Below the pieces are notes generated by a model. That model searched no databases. It was not told the DNA's origin and was given only the letters and a program-made list of their open reading frames with translations. Positions 1-8,042 of a stretch of 64,000 nt of DNA are shown here, in pieces. The translations under genes were made by a program, and so were the position numbers. Each line of letters opens with the position of its first letter. The stretch's first letter is position 1. This DNA is from an uncultured Collinsella sp. (GTDB taxonomy: Bacteria; Actinomycetota; Coriobacteriia; Coriobacteriales; Coriobacteriaceae): positions 71,254 through 135,253 of the forward strand of contig CABUKS010000002.1 of the NCBI GenBank assembly GCA_902492235.1, in the 5' to 3' direction.

Positions 1-1068
1 CTTAATCTTAAAGGTAAAGATCGAAGCACCGCCACGGGGGAAGTACTTCTGATAGAGCTCGTGATCGGGGTGCTCAGGCAGGCTCGGGTGGTTCACCTTG
101 GCGACGTGGCTGTCACCAGCCAGGAACTCAACGACCTTCTTGGTGTTCTCGACATGACGGTCAACGCGCAGCGACAGGGTCTCGGTGCCCTGGAGCAGGA
201 CCCAGGCGTTGAACGGGCTGATGCAGGCGCCCTCGTCACGCAGCAGGATAGCGCGGACATAGGTTGCGAAGGCGGCGGGACCGGCAGCCTCGGCAAACGA
301 AACACCGTGGTAGGAGGGGTTGGGCTCAGCGATCTGGGCGTACTTTCCGCTCGCCTTCCAATCGAAGTTACCGCCGTCGACGATCACACCGCCCAGCGAG
401 GTGCCGTGGCCGCCGATGAACTTGGTTGCGGAGTGGACGACGATGTTGGCACCATGCTCCAGCGGACGGAACAGATACGGGGTGCCGAAGGTGTTGTCGA
501 CGACAACCGGCAGACCGTGCTTCTTGGCGACCTCGGAGATGGCGTCGATGTTGGGGATGTCGGAGTTGGGGTTGCCGAGCGTCTCGAGATAGATGACCGT
601 GGTGTTGTCCTTGATGGCACCCTCGACCTCTTCCACGTTATGGGCATCGACAAACGTGGTCTCGACGCCAAACTGGGAGAGCGTATGCTCCAGCAGGTTG
701 TAGGAGCCACCGTAGATGGTCTTCTGAGCCACCACGTGGTCACCGGCCTGGGCAAGAGCCTGCAGGGTATAGGTGATGGCAGCAGCACCGGAGGCGACGG
801 CAAGACCTGCCACGCCACCCTCGAGGGCGGCGATACGGTCCTCGAAGACGCCCTGGGTGGAGTTGGTCAGACGGCCGTAGATGTTACCGGCGTCGGCAAG
901 ACCAAAGCGGTCGGCGGCGTGCTGGGAGTTGCGGAACACATAGCTCGTGGTCTGGTAGATAGGCACGGCACGGGAGTCGGATGCAGGATCGGCGCTCTCC
1001 TGGCCAACGTGCAGCTGCAGGGTATCGAAACCAAAGGTGTGCTCGGGGTTGTTAATGAACTGGCTCAT
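1..1068 (-). CDS. metY: O-acetylhomoserine sulfhydrylase, C-terminus beyond the left edge
   Basis: A PLP-dependent Cys/Met-metabolism transferase that would make homocysteine from O-acetylhomoserine and sulfide in the cytoplasm. The frame is open from the ATG at 1068 (MSQFINNPEHTFGFDTLQLH) to the left edge, 356 codons; the family is usually about 425-440 residues, so the C-terminus is missing only because of the window edge. The start of the protein has the family signature GRLTNSTQGVFEDRIAALEG, and HSATKFIGGHG carries the Schiff-base lysine. An AAGGAGA ribosome site lies 6-12 bases before the ATG. A strong promoter about 180 bp upstream gives a long untranslated leader, described separately. 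Cystathionine gamma-synthase is a less likely alternative given the N-terminal sequence. Confidence 0.93.
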   Translation of the reverse strand, partial: MSQFINNPEHTFGFDTLQLHVGQESADPASDSRAVPIYQTTSYVFRNSQHAADRFGLADAGNIYGRLTNSTQGVFEDRIAALEGGVAGLAVASGAAAITYTLQALAQAGDHVVAQKTIYGGSYNLLEHTLSQFGVETTFVDAHNVEEVEGAIKDNTTVIYLETLGNPNSDIPNIDAISEVAKKHGLPVVVDNTFGTPYLFRPLEHGANIVVHSATKFIGGHGTSLGGVIVDGGNFDWKASGKYAQIAEPNPSYHGVSFAEAAGPAAFATYVRAILLRDEGACISPFNAWVLLQGTETLSLRVDRHVENTKKVVEFLAGDSHVAKVNHPSLPEHPDHELYQKYFPRGGASIFTFKIK

Positions 1069-1245
1069 GATGGTCTCCTTGATCGAACAAAAGTAAATAA
1101 AAAGAGAGAAGTAAGTCGCTGTCTCCTGATCACGCCGACGGGCGCAAACAGGAGCCCGGCATTCGTCTTGGCAAGCAATTCATATGCGGGCCTCCTTTCG
1201 CATCCCGGTTCCGTGGTTGGCTTAATTACCTACCGCCTTTGTGTG
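1069..1245 (-). promoter_or_regulatory. Long structured 5' leader of the sulfhydrylase gene, possible riboswitch
   Basis: About 175 nt of untranslated RNA. It can form a small stem (ATGCG/CGCAT, 1183-1202) and a pairing of CTCCTG with CAGGAG. It contains GGGATGCGAAA, CCCGC and TCAGGAGAC, which resemble pieces of the cobalamin riboswitch core and B12 box, but the GGTG arm and the GCC part of the B12 box are missing. There is no SAM-I or SAM-IV core. A regulatory leader is likely from length and position; the ligand is not established. Confidence 0.35.
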
Positions 1246-1251
1246 TTTTGA

Positions 1252-1280
1252 ATAGTACGAGCATTGTTTCCCTCGGTCAA
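1252..1280 (-). promoter_or_regulatory. Sigma-70-type promoter of the sulfhydrylase gene
   Basis: On the minus strand TTGACC (1275-1280) and TACTAT (1252-1257) are separated by exactly 17 bp. Transcription would start near 1245, leaving a leader of about 175 nt before the ATG at 1068. The promoter is divergent from the LysR gene. Confidence 0.7.
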
Positions 1281-1295
1281 TCACTTAAAAGCGCT

Positions 1296-1325
1296 AACCT
1301 GTTATCGGTTTTATAGATAGCTATC
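1296..1325. promoter_or_regulatory. Palindromes in the LysR/sulfhydrylase divergent region
   Basis: A perfect 10-bp palindrome GATAGCTATC lies at 1316-1325, overlapping a possible -10 (TATAGA, 1312-1317) of the LysR gene. AACC-N7-GGTT (1296-1310) lies just upstream. The position suits LysR autoregulation or control of the divergent sulfhydrylase gene; the assignment is inferred from position only. Confidence 0.35.
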
Positions 1326-1341
1326 GAAGGGACGGGCGCCG

Positions 1342-2280
1342 ATGACCCTCCAGCAGCTTCGCTTTATGATCGCCGTGGCAGAGTCCGGTTCGATCAACGC
1401 CGCAGCTCAGCGCCTCTATACGGCACAGTCCAATATCTCCAATGCCGTTAAAAGCCTGGAGCAGGAACTTCATATCGAAATCTTTACGCGCTCTAGCCGC
1501 GGTGTTGCACTCACCAACGACGGCACCGAGCTTTTGGGTTATGCACGCCAGGTCGTAGAGCAGGCCGACATGCTCGAGGCACGCTACGAGGACGGCGGCA
1601 CCCCGCAAGCCCGCCTCGCCATTTCCGCCCAGCACTACGCCTTTTCGGTCGAGGCCTTTGTCAACGTGGTCGAGCGCTGCCGCGACAGCAAGTTCGAGTT
1701 CATCATGCGCGAGACCACCACATCGCAGATCATCGATGACGTCCGTGCGTTTCGCAGCGATATCGGCATTCTGTATCTGGATGACTTTAACGCCCGCGTT
1801 CTGCAGAAGGCCTTCGCCGATGCCCGTGCAAGCTTCCATCCCCTCTTTGACGCGAAGGTCCACGTGTTCGTGAGCGAACGCCACCCGCTCGCCCGTCGCT
1901 CGCAGCTGTCCCTTGCCGACCTTACGCCCTATACGCGCTACAGCTTTGAGCAAGGCACCTCGAACTCCTTCTATTACGCCGAGGAGCCGTTTAGCTATAT
2001 TCCCTGCAACCGCAATATCCGCGTATCCGACCGCGGGACGCTCACCAACCTGCTTATCACCTCGAACGGCTATGCGCTGTCGACCGGCGTACTCTCCAGC
2101 GAAATGCAGTGGGGCATGGCCTCGATCCCCTTGGCAGACGCCCCGACGATGCATGTGGGCTACATCATGCATGACGACCGCAAGCCCTCTCCCCTCTTGC
2201 AGCAATACCTCGACGAGCTCAACCGCATCATCCATGCCAACCAACTGTCGGAAGACGGGGTAGAAATCGTAAATTGCTAG
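1342..2280 (+). CDS. LysR-family transcriptional regulator
   Basis: 312 residues, the normal length for the family. Residues 2-62 form the winged helix-turn-helix (LRFMIAVAESGSINAAAQRL, then QSNISNAVKSLEQELHIEIF) and residues about 90-295 the two-lobed effector-binding domain. The start is set by AAGGGA 8 bases upstream. It is divergent from the sulfhydrylase gene across about 270 bp, so by the usual LysR arrangement it may regulate that gene. The inducer cannot be read from the sequence. LysR proteins of this context often respond to sulfur metabolites, but that is only a suggestion. Confidence 0.93.
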   Translation: MTLQQLRFMIAVAESGSINAAAQRLYTAQSNISNAVKSLEQELHIEIFTRSSRGVALTNDGTELLGYARQVVEQADMLEARYEDGGTPQARLAISAQHYAFSVEAFVNVVERCRDSKFEFIMRETTTSQIIDDVRAFRSDIGILYLDDFNARVLQKAFADARASFHPLFDAKVHVFVSERHPLARRSQLSLADLTPYTRYSFEQGTSNSFYYAEEPFSYIPCNRNIRVSDRGTLTNLLITSNGYALSTGVLSSEMQWGMASIPLADAPTMHVGYIMHDDRKPSPLLQQYLDELNRIIHANQLSEDGVEIVNC

Positions 2281-2343
2281 CCCCCGGCGGGCATGGCGCT
2301 ACAATGGTCACTCGCACGAAACATACCCAACGAAAGGAACCAT

Positions 2344-2829
2344 GTGAAGGTCATCATCTATACCGACGGCTCGGCCCGATCAAATCCGGGACGCGGCGGT
2401 TATGGCGCCGTGCTCAAATACACCAACCCCGCCGGCAAGACCTTCACCTCCGAGCTTTCGCGCGGTTACGCCAAGACCACCAACAACCGCATGGAGCTCA
2501 TGGCGGTCATCGTAGCGCTCGAGGCGCTCAACCGCCCCTGCGACGTCGAAGTCCATTCCGATTCGCAGTACGTCGTCAACGCCTTCAACAAGCACTGGAT
2601 TGACGGATGGAAAAAACGCGGCTGGAAGACTGCCAACAAGCAGCCTGTCAAGAACCGCGATCTGTGGGAGCGCCTGCTCACCGCAAAGAGCACGCACAAA
2701 GTGGAGTTCATCTGGGTTAAAGGCCACGCCGGTCACGAGCTCAACGAGCGCTGCGACGAGCTTGCCACCACGGCGGCCGACGGCAGCAACCTCGATATCG
2801 ACACCGGCTTTAACGAGAGCGACCTGTAA
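2344..2829 (+). CDS. rnhA: Ribonuclease HI
   Basis: Cleaves the RNA strand of RNA-DNA hybrids in the cytoplasm (Okazaki primers, R-loops). 161 residues from a GTG start, matching the usual 150-160. Asp8 (YTDGSARSNPG), Glu51 (NNRMELMAVIVAL), Asp73 (VHSDSQYVV) and Asp138 (ERCDELA) match the metal-binding tetrad, and His128 lies in the VKGHAG motif. The GTG was chosen because AAAGGA ends 5 bases before it. An ATG two bases upstream is in another frame and runs straight into TGA. The frame stays open to 2293, but the extra N-terminal residues look unrelated to the family. Confidence 0.95.
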   Translation: MKVIIYTDGSARSNPGRGGYGAVLKYTNPAGKTFTSELSRGYAKTTNNRMELMAVIVALEALNRPCDVEVHSDSQYVVNAFNKHWIDGWKKRGWKTANKQPVKNRDLWERLLTAKSTHKVEFIWVKGHAGHELNERCDELATTAADGSNLDIDTGFNESDL

Positions 2830-2904
2830 CGGCGTTTTCGCACGCTATTTCCCGCCCCCTCGCGCTACACTCATCCTGTAAACCGAACGGCACGAGGGGG
2901 ATAC

Positions 2905-4011
2905 ATGCTGCGTATAGCGACCATCGGCACATCCATGATTACGGACGACTTTATCCAGGTCGTCAACGCCAACGACCAAGCCGCGTTTGTGGGCACGCTC
3001 TCGCGCGATGCCAATCGCGGTGCTGCCTTTACCGCTAAGCACGGCGGCGAGCGTAACTTCACCGCACTTGACGAGCTTGCATACGCCGCCGACGTCGACG
3101 CCGTCTACATCGGCAGCCCCAACGCACTTCACTACGAGCAGGCCCTTGCCTGCATCGCCGGTGGCAAGCACGTCATCGTCGAGAAGCCCTTCTGCGCCAC
3201 CGAGGCGCAGGCGCTGGAAGTCTTCCGCGCTGCCGAGGCAGCAGGTGTCGTGGCCCTCGAGGCCATGCGCCCCCTCCACGATCCCGCTTTCCACGCCATC
3301 GAGGACGCCCTGGGCGAGATTGCGCCCATCCGCCGCGCCTCATTGCGCTTTGGCAAATATTCCTCGCGCTACAACGAGATTCTCGCGGGACGCGCCACCA
3401 CTATCTTCGACTGCAATATGGCCTCGGGTTCCCTCATGGACATTGGCGTCTACACCGTCGAGCCCATGGTCGAGATTTTCGGCATGCCCTCCGGCCTTAC
3501 GAGCATGGCTACTCTGCTCGACCCCACCACGCGACAGCTCACGCACGGCCCCATCGACGGCTGCGGTTCCATCCTCGCCAGCTACGGCGGTGGCCGTATC
3601 TCCGTCGAGCTCGCGCACTCCAAAATTACGAATGACCTGCTTCCCTCGCAGATCGAAGGCGAGCGTGGCACTATCCAGATTGACCATCTGTCCACGCCCC
3701 GCAACGTCCGTATCGACTATCGCGGCGATGTCGTACGCGGCTCGGCGACCGAGGCGCCGCGCGGACGGGGCGACAACGGCCGCGTGCTCGACCTACCCAA
3801 ATCGAGCAACACTATGGAATACGAACTCACAGACTTTATCACCGCCATCGGCGGCATCGATAACGTTAAAGAAGAGATTTGGGAGAGCCCGGCGGGACGC
3901 CACGAGCTTGGCCACTACCGCGATGTCACGCTCGTCTCACTGCGCATCATGGATGCCGTGCGCCAGCAGGCCGGCATAACCTTCCCGGCCGACGCAGGCA
4001 AGCAGGCATAG
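2905..4011 (+). CDS. Gfo/Idh/MocA-family NAD(P)-dependent oxidoreductase
   Basis: 368 residues: an N-terminal Rossmann fold (residues 1-120, beginning MLRIATIGTSMITDDF), the family EKP motif in HVIVEKPFCATEAQAL, and a C-terminal substrate-binding fold. The glycine loop is a weak variant (GTSMIT instead of GxGxxG). GAGGGGG precedes the ATG. The acylphosphatase gene starts 2 bp after the stop, so the two are probably co-transcribed. Members act on sugars, inositols or other polyols; the substrate here cannot be assigned. Confidence 0.88.
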   Translation: MLRIATIGTSMITDDFIQVVNANDQAAFVGTLSRDANRGAAFTAKHGGERNFTALDELAYAADVDAVYIGSPNALHYEQALACIAGGKHVIVEKPFCATEAQALEVFRAAEAAGVVALEAMRPLHDPAFHAIEDALGEIAPIRRASLRFGKYSSRYNEILAGRATTIFDCNMASGSLMDIGVYTVEPMVEIFGMPSGLTSMATLLDPTTRQLTHGPIDGCGSILASYGGGRISVELAHSKITNDLLPSQIEGERGTIQIDHLSTPRNVRIDYRGDVVRGSATEAPRGRGDNGRVLDLPKSSNTMEYELTDFITAIGGIDNVKEEIWESPAGRHELGHYRDVTLVSLRIMDAVRQQAGITFPADAGKQA

Positions 4012-4013
4012 CG

Positions 4014-4424
4014 ATGGGCTTCTTCGATACGTTCTTCTCCAGCGTCACCGGCGGCAGTCGAGAGCCTCAAAAACCATCAAACGTCGAGCTCGAGCTGCGC
4101 CGCAGGCTTACTGTGCTCGCAAGCGACGAGGCCACTCAAGACACTCCCCTGCGCTATTTCCTGCGCTGGGAGGGGCAAGTCCAAGGCGTTGGTTTTCGCT
4201 TTACCAACACCAACCTCGCGCAGGCACGCGCACTCACCGGCTGGGTGCGTAACATGGAAGACGGCTCAGTCGAGATGGAGATACAGGGAGCTCCGGCAGA
4301 CATCCTATCTCATCTCGAGGCACTTCATGCCTCCTACGAGCGCATGGGAACGCGTTTTCGCCTCGTAGATGCCCAGGCCCGAGCCCCACTTGCCAATGAA
4401 GACGGTTTCAGTCCTCATTATTAG
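4014..4424 (+). CDS. acyP: Acylphosphatase
   Basis: Hydrolyses acyl phosphates such as 1,3-bisphosphoglycerate or carbamoyl phosphate. 136 residues from the ATG at 4014. The acylphosphatase domain covers about residues 45-136: VQGVGFRFTNTNLAQ supplies the catalytic arginine and GWVRNMEDGSVEMEIQG the catalytic asparagine. The first 40 residues (MGFFDTFFSSVTGGSREPQK) are an extra low-complexity segment, since typical enzymes are 90-100 residues. The frame extends upstream inside the preceding gene; the ATG 2 bp after that gene's stop is preferred although its ribosome site is weak. Confidence 0.88.
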   Translation: MGFFDTFFSSVTGGSREPQKPSNVELELRRRLTVLASDEATQDTPLRYFLRWEGQVQGVGFRFTNTNLAQARALTGWVRNMEDGSVEMEIQGAPADILSHLEALHASYERMGTRFRLVDAQARAPLANEDGFSPHY

Positions 4425-4485
4425 TATTGTGTGCTAAATACGGTATCATTTACCTACGACCGTTGATAGAAAAGAGGCGAGGCGC

Positions 4486-4866
4486 ATGGCGGTGCAAAGA
4501 AGGAATACCAGGCAGCGAAAGCTGGTTCTTGACGCCGTGCGCCAAAGCTATAACCATCCCACCGCCGACGAGATCTACAACGCCGTGCGCGAACAGGATG
4601 ACAAGATCAGCCGCGGCACGGTCTACCGCAACCTCAATCTCTTGGCAGATGCCGGAGAAATCCTCTCGATCAAGACGCCGGGCGGGAGTCGCTTCGATCG
4701 CACCATCGAGCCGCATGCGCATATCATCTGCACCTCGTGCAGCCGCGTCATCGACGTACCGCTCCCCTTCGATGCCCAGCTCGACGCCAAAGCGTCCGAG
4801 CAAATCGGCTGGCACGTCACGTCGCACTACACCATCTTCGAGGGTCTCTGCCCCGACTGCCGGTAG
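4486..4866 (+). CDS. Fur/PerR-family metal-dependent repressor
   Basis: 126 residues. Residues 1-75 form the winged helix (TADEIYNAV, then SRGTVYRNLNLLADAGEI). CTSC (Cys82, Cys85) and CPDC (Cys122, Cys125) form the structural zinc site; the HAH pair (77-79) and later histidines can supply the regulatory metal site. The short length and lack of a histidine-rich tail resemble PerR more than Fur, but the peroxide-sensing residues cannot be assigned reliably. GAGGCGAGG precedes the ATG. TTAG-N9-CTAA just upstream (about 4423-4439) is a possible autoregulatory site. Confidence 0.92.
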   Translation: MAVQRRNTRQRKLVLDAVRQSYNHPTADEIYNAVREQDDKISRGTVYRNLNLLADAGEILSIKTPGGSRFDRTIEPHAHIICTSCSRVIDVPLPFDAQLDAKASEQIGWHVTSHYTIFEGLCPDCR

Positions 4867-4872
4867 ATGTTT

Positions 4873-4937
4873 GGGACATGCCCGCAAATCTACTTGCCCA
4901 TCCGCTACAGCAAGCAGCACATTTCTAGGCATGTCCC
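4873..4937. terminator. Nested inverted repeat between convergent genes
   Basis: Ten-bp arms GGGACATGCC (4873-4882) and GGCATGTCCC (4928-4937) enclose a second stem CTTGC/GCAAG. It lies between the ends of the repressor and Cof genes and can serve both as a terminator, although no long T run follows. Confidence 0.5.
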
Positions 4938-4943
4938 GAAAAC

Positions 4944-5741
4944 CTACTCGGCGAGCAGGCGGCACAGTTCTTCTTCGACCGTGCGCACATAGCGAACGCG
5001 GTCGTTGATGCCACGCATGCTGGGATTGCAGCTCTCCATCAGATAGGGATGGCCCACGACGTTGAGCATGTCGCGATCGTTCTCATTGTCGCCAAACGCC
5101 ATCATCTCATCGGGCGAAATCCCCAGGGCACGACCGTAATCGGCAAGCGCGGAGCCCTTGCCCGAACCGAAACCGATAAAGTCCGTCCATTCGGTTCCCG
5201 ACGTCATCACGTCGACACGGTCGCTAAAGAGGCGCTCAAAATGCTCCAGCGCCGCTGGCTGATCCACCTCGGGCGTCTGGAAGGCAATCTTAATGACGTC
5301 CTCGTCGATGTCCTCGGGACGGTCGACCACCGCCACATCGCAGTGGACCTCATAGCGCAAATGGTCGACGAACGCATCGTTGCCGCTCATGGCGTAGAGG
5401 TGCCCCTCGCACGAAAGGGTCACGTCGGCATGGGGATACGCAACCACGGCATTCGCGATATCCATAGCAAGGCCACGCCCCATGGAACGCTTGACAACGG
5501 CACGCCCCTCGCTCATCACCAGGGCTCCGTTTTCGCATACATAGGCGAGCTCATCGGCCACCGGGGCAAACAGATAGCGTAAGCTCGCATATTGACGGCC
5601 GCTCGCCGGCATAAACACGATACCGCGACGATGCAGCTCATCGATAAGCTCAAAGGCCTCGGAACGCGGCTCGCGCTCCCCCGGGTGCAGCAACGTGCCG
5701 TCCAAATCGCATGCAATCAACTTGATTCCCTCAAGACCCAT
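4944..5741 (-). CDS. Cof-type HAD-IIB hydrolase
   Basis: A haloacid dehalogenase-superfamily phosphatase acting on small phosphorylated metabolites. 265 residues from the ATG at 5741. The N-terminus IKLIACDLDGTLL has the nucleophile and acid/base aspartates; AFGDNENDRDML near the C-terminus is motif IV, and a cap domain lies between. A TTG at 5753 would add four residues. AGGAGG sits only 2 bases from that TTG and 14 from the ATG, so the start is not certain. The substrate is unknown. Confidence 0.9.
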   Translation of the reverse strand: MGLEGIKLIACDLDGTLLHPGEREPRSEAFELIDELHRRGIVFMPASGRQYASLRYLFAPVADELAYVCENGALVMSEGRAVVKRSMGRGLAMDIANAVVAYPHADVTLSCEGHLYAMSGNDAFVDHLRYEVHCDVAVVDRPEDIDEDVIKIAFQTPEVDQPAALEHFERLFSDRVDVMTSGTEWTDFIGFGSGKGSALADYGRALGISPDEMMAFGDNENDRDMLNVVGHPYLMESCNPSMRGINDRVRYVRTVEEELCRLLAE

Positions 5742-5768
5742 ACGCTTCCCCAAAGCCTCCTATCAACA

Positions 5769-5811
5769 GCAAGACGGACCTTGATTGGTCGCCCCTCAAA
5801 GCCCGTCTTGC
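5769..5811 (-). terminator. Hairpin downstream of the UreE-like gene
   Basis: GCAAGACGG (5769-5777) pairs with CCGTCTTGC (5803-5811) and a small ACC/GGT stem forms inside. It lies between the UreE-like stop and the Cof start. There is no T run, so it may be a weak terminator or a processing hairpin. Confidence 0.4.
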
Positions 5812-5823
5812 GCATACGCGCGC

Positions 5824-6402
5824 TTAGCCGCGCGTCTTTTTTACGATGGTAAAGTCCGGAGCCATGCTAACGACGACCTCCGCCGCACTCGACGCAAAGC
5901 GCCGGTCCGTATCGAGTTCACGGGTAACCACCGAGAGCCGAACACCCTCGATACCCCGGAGCATGCGGCCCAAAACAGGCTGCACCGGCGTATACATGCG
6001 CACGGTATGCTCGTCCGAGTCGCCCCGGAAGAGCGGCGCATGCATGTTGCCGATCTCCCAGCACGCATGCGCGAGCGCAATCGGATCCATGCGGTCGACT
6101 TCGACCAAATAAACCTCGGCGCTGCGCAGGCGCACGACAACCGCCACGGGCACCACACCCGAACGGTCAATGGCGAGCACGTCGCCATCGGCAAGACGAC
6201 CGCCGTCGGCAGCATCCAGCCGAACATCGACCGTGCGCCCCAGCTCCGTCACGCCCACAAATGCGCATACATCAGCCTGGTCCCAATCGAGCAGCAGCTC
6301 ATCGACCTCAAAGACACCGCCCAGCTCCCGGCGAAGCAAAAGCTCATAGGACGGGTCGTTGAGATTTCCGAGGCACGCTGTCGAAACCAGATTTGCAGGC
6401 AT
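5824..6402 (-). CDS. UreE-like protein, possible metallochaperone
   Basis: 192 residues. The C-terminal half has the UreE fold signature: AHACWEIGNMHAPLF matches the conserved GNRH strand with the metal-binding histidine (His121), followed by VQPVLGRMLRG in place of the family DHVLDDML. The aspartate-histidine pair of true UreE is replaced (PVQPVL) and no histidine-rich tail is present. No urease structural genes are in the window. The gene follows an SlyD-like FKBP with a 3-bp gap, which suggests shared metal or folding work. The call rests on motif recognition only; a diverged function is likely. Confidence 0.6.
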   Translation of the reverse strand: MPANLVSTACLGNLNDPSYELLLRRELGGVFEVDELLLDWDQADVCAFVGVTELGRTVDVRLDAADGGRLADGDVLAIDRSGVVPVAVVVRLRSAEVYLVEVDRMDPIALAHACWEIGNMHAPLFRGDSDEHTVRMYTPVQPVLGRMLRGIEGVRLSVVTRELDTDRRFASSAAEVVVSMAPDFTIVKKTRG

Positions 6403-6405
6403 AGC

Positions 6406-6834
6406 CTAACCCTCGACCTCGACGAGCTCGATATCAAAGTTGAGATCCTTGCCGGCCAGCTCGTGGTTGGCGTCGAGCGTCACGGCCTCGGGCGTCACGT
6501 CGATGACCACGGCGGGGACGGGCATGCCGCTCGGCGTGGACAGGAAGAGCTTCATGCCCTTCTCGATCTGCTCGATGTTGGGAACCTGCTCGGCCGGGAA
6601 GGTCAGAACCATCTCGGGATTGTGCTCGCCGTAGGCATCGGCAGCAGGAATGTGCACGGTCTTCTTCTCGCCCACCTGCATGTCGACAACAGCGGCGTCG
6701 AAGCCCTTGATCATCTGGCCGGCGCCGCAGGTGAACTCCAGCGGCTCGCCGCGATCGTAGGAGCTATCGAACTGCGTGCCGTCATCGAGCGTGCCGCGAT
6801 AATGGGTCTTGACCTTCTTGCCCTGGTTGGACAT
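6406..6834 (-). CDS. FKBP-type peptidyl-prolyl isomerase, SlyD-like
   Basis: 142 residues from the ATG at 6834, with GGAGG 6 bases upstream. The FKBP core begins KVKTHYRGTLDDGTQFDSS, GQMIKGFDAAVVDMQVGE follows, and an insert-in-flap segment (about residues 65-125, with AYGEHNPEMVLTF) marks the SlyD subgroup. It catalyses proline isomerisation and acts as a holdase chaperone. The cysteine/histidine-rich nickel-binding tail of enterobacterial SlyD is absent; the protein ends DIELVEVEG. It is first in an operon with the UreE-like gene. Confidence 0.93.
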   Translation of the reverse strand: MSNQGKKVKTHYRGTLDDGTQFDSSYDRGEPLEFTCGAGQMIKGFDAAVVDMQVGEKKTVHIPAADAYGEHNPEMVLTFPAEQVPNIEQIEKGMKLFLSTPSGMPVPAVVIDVTPEAVTLDANHELAGKDLNFDIELVEVEG

Positions 6835-6954
6835 GGTAACCTCCGTAATAAGGGCGGCGCACAACGCGGGCCGCCATGAACATATGGCGCTAACTATACC
6901 CTAGTCATACAATTCAATGACAGTTTGCAAAGAAACGCTGCAACCGGAGGAACC

Positions 6955-7968
6955 ATGGCATATCCCGTATTTGACCTACACTGCGACACCGCTGACCGCA
7001 TCGGCTGGGCCACGCTCGATCTCGACCTGCGCTTTACCGCCGGCACCGACGGTTATTTCCCCGGCGACGAAACGCATCCGCAAGATTTCGATCTCATCGA
7101 GGGCAACGCCTGCGCCATCTCGCTCGCAAAGATCGGCAACATGCCGTGGGCACAGTGCTTCGCCACGTTTGTCCCCGACGAGATTCCCGCCGCCCACGCC
7201 GCGCGCTTCCAGGCGCAAATCATGGCGCATATGAGCGGCCAGGCAATGCTCAACCACGACCGCATGGTCAACGTACGCAGCGCCGCAGACATTCGCCCCG
7301 CGCTCAAGGACAGCAAGGTCGCTTGCATCCACACCATCGAAAACGCCACGTTCTTTGCCGAGGACCCCGCGCTGATCGAGGTGCTCAAGAGCTTGGGCGT
7401 GCTTATGTCGTCACTCAGCTGGAACGCGCAGGGACCGCTCGCGAGCGGGCACGATACCCACGCCGGCCTCACCGCCGCCGGCATCGAGGCACTTACGCAG
7501 ATGGAGCACGCCGGTATGGTACTCGACGTCTCCCACCTCAACGATGAGTGCTTTGACGAGGTTGTCGCCCACGCCACGCGCCCCTTCGTCGCCAGCCACT
7601 CCAACTCCCGCACCGTCTGCGGCGTCAAGCGCAATCTCACCGACGACCAGTTCCGCACCATTCGCGACATGGGCGGTATCGTCGGCCTCAACTACTGCAG
7701 CGAGTTCCTTTCCAACGACGCAACCGACGAGACCGCTGCAGACGTCACCTTCGACCAGCTGGCGGCACATATCGAGCACTGGCTCGACCTGGGCGGCGAG
7801 GACGCCATCGCGCTCGGCGGCGACTGGGACGGTGCCACGGTGCCCGCTTTCCTCTCCGATGCCAGCAAGATGCCCGAATTCCAGAACATGCTCTCCAAGC
7901 ACTTTGGCAAGACCGTGATGCAGAAGCTCTGCAGCGATAACGCGCTTGCCTTCTTTGAGCGTTATTAA
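6955..7968 (+). CDS. Membrane-dipeptidase-family (M19) peptidase
   Basis: A zinc-dependent dipeptidase of 337 residues. The metal-binding motifs are in order: FDLHCDT (HxD) at the N-terminus, the central region around DVSHLNDECFDEV, PFVASHSNSRTVCG, and IALGGDWDG near the C-terminus. The ATG at 6955 is preferred because GGAGG ends 4 bases upstream; ten further in-frame codons upstream lack a site. There is no signal peptide, so it is probably cytoplasmic and digests imported dipeptides, which suits a genome with a large Opp system. Confidence 0.92.
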   Translation: MAYPVFDLHCDTADRIGWATLDLDLRFTAGTDGYFPGDETHPQDFDLIEGNACAISLAKIGNMPWAQCFATFVPDEIPAAHAARFQAQIMAHMSGQAMLNHDRMVNVRSAADIRPALKDSKVACIHTIENATFFAEDPALIEVLKSLGVLMSSLSWNAQGPLASGHDTHAGLTAAGIEALTQMEHAGMVLDVSHLNDECFDEVVAHATRPFVASHSNSRTVCGVKRNLTDDQFRTIRDMGGIVGLNYCSEFLSNDATDETAADVTFDQLAAHIEHWLDLGGEDAIALGGDWDGATVPAFLSDASKMPEFQNMLSKHFGKTVMQKLCSDNALAFFERY

Positions 7969-7984
7969 TTTCACGTCCCTTGAG

Positions 7985-8020
7985 CGGGCCGGCATGCCGA
8001 ACGGTCGACATGCCGGCCCG
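7985..8020 (+). terminator. Perfect 12-bp hairpin after the dipeptidase gene
   Basis: CGGGCCGGCATG (7985-7996) and CATGCCGGCCCG (8009-8020) pair perfectly around a 12-nt loop, 16 bp after the stop. No T run follows. It also lies just before the ribosome site of the next gene. Confidence 0.5.
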
Positions 8021-8042
8021 TCCCCAATCTGAAGGACCGCTT

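Noticed and set aside
1069..1245. SAM-I or SAM-IV riboswitch before the sulfhydrylase gene
   Set aside because: The GCAACC and GGCCC core elements of those families are missing.
61..1251. A plus-strand frame of 396 codons at the left edge
   Set aside because: Shadow of the sulfhydrylase gene, whose minus-strand product has clear PLP-enzyme motifs.
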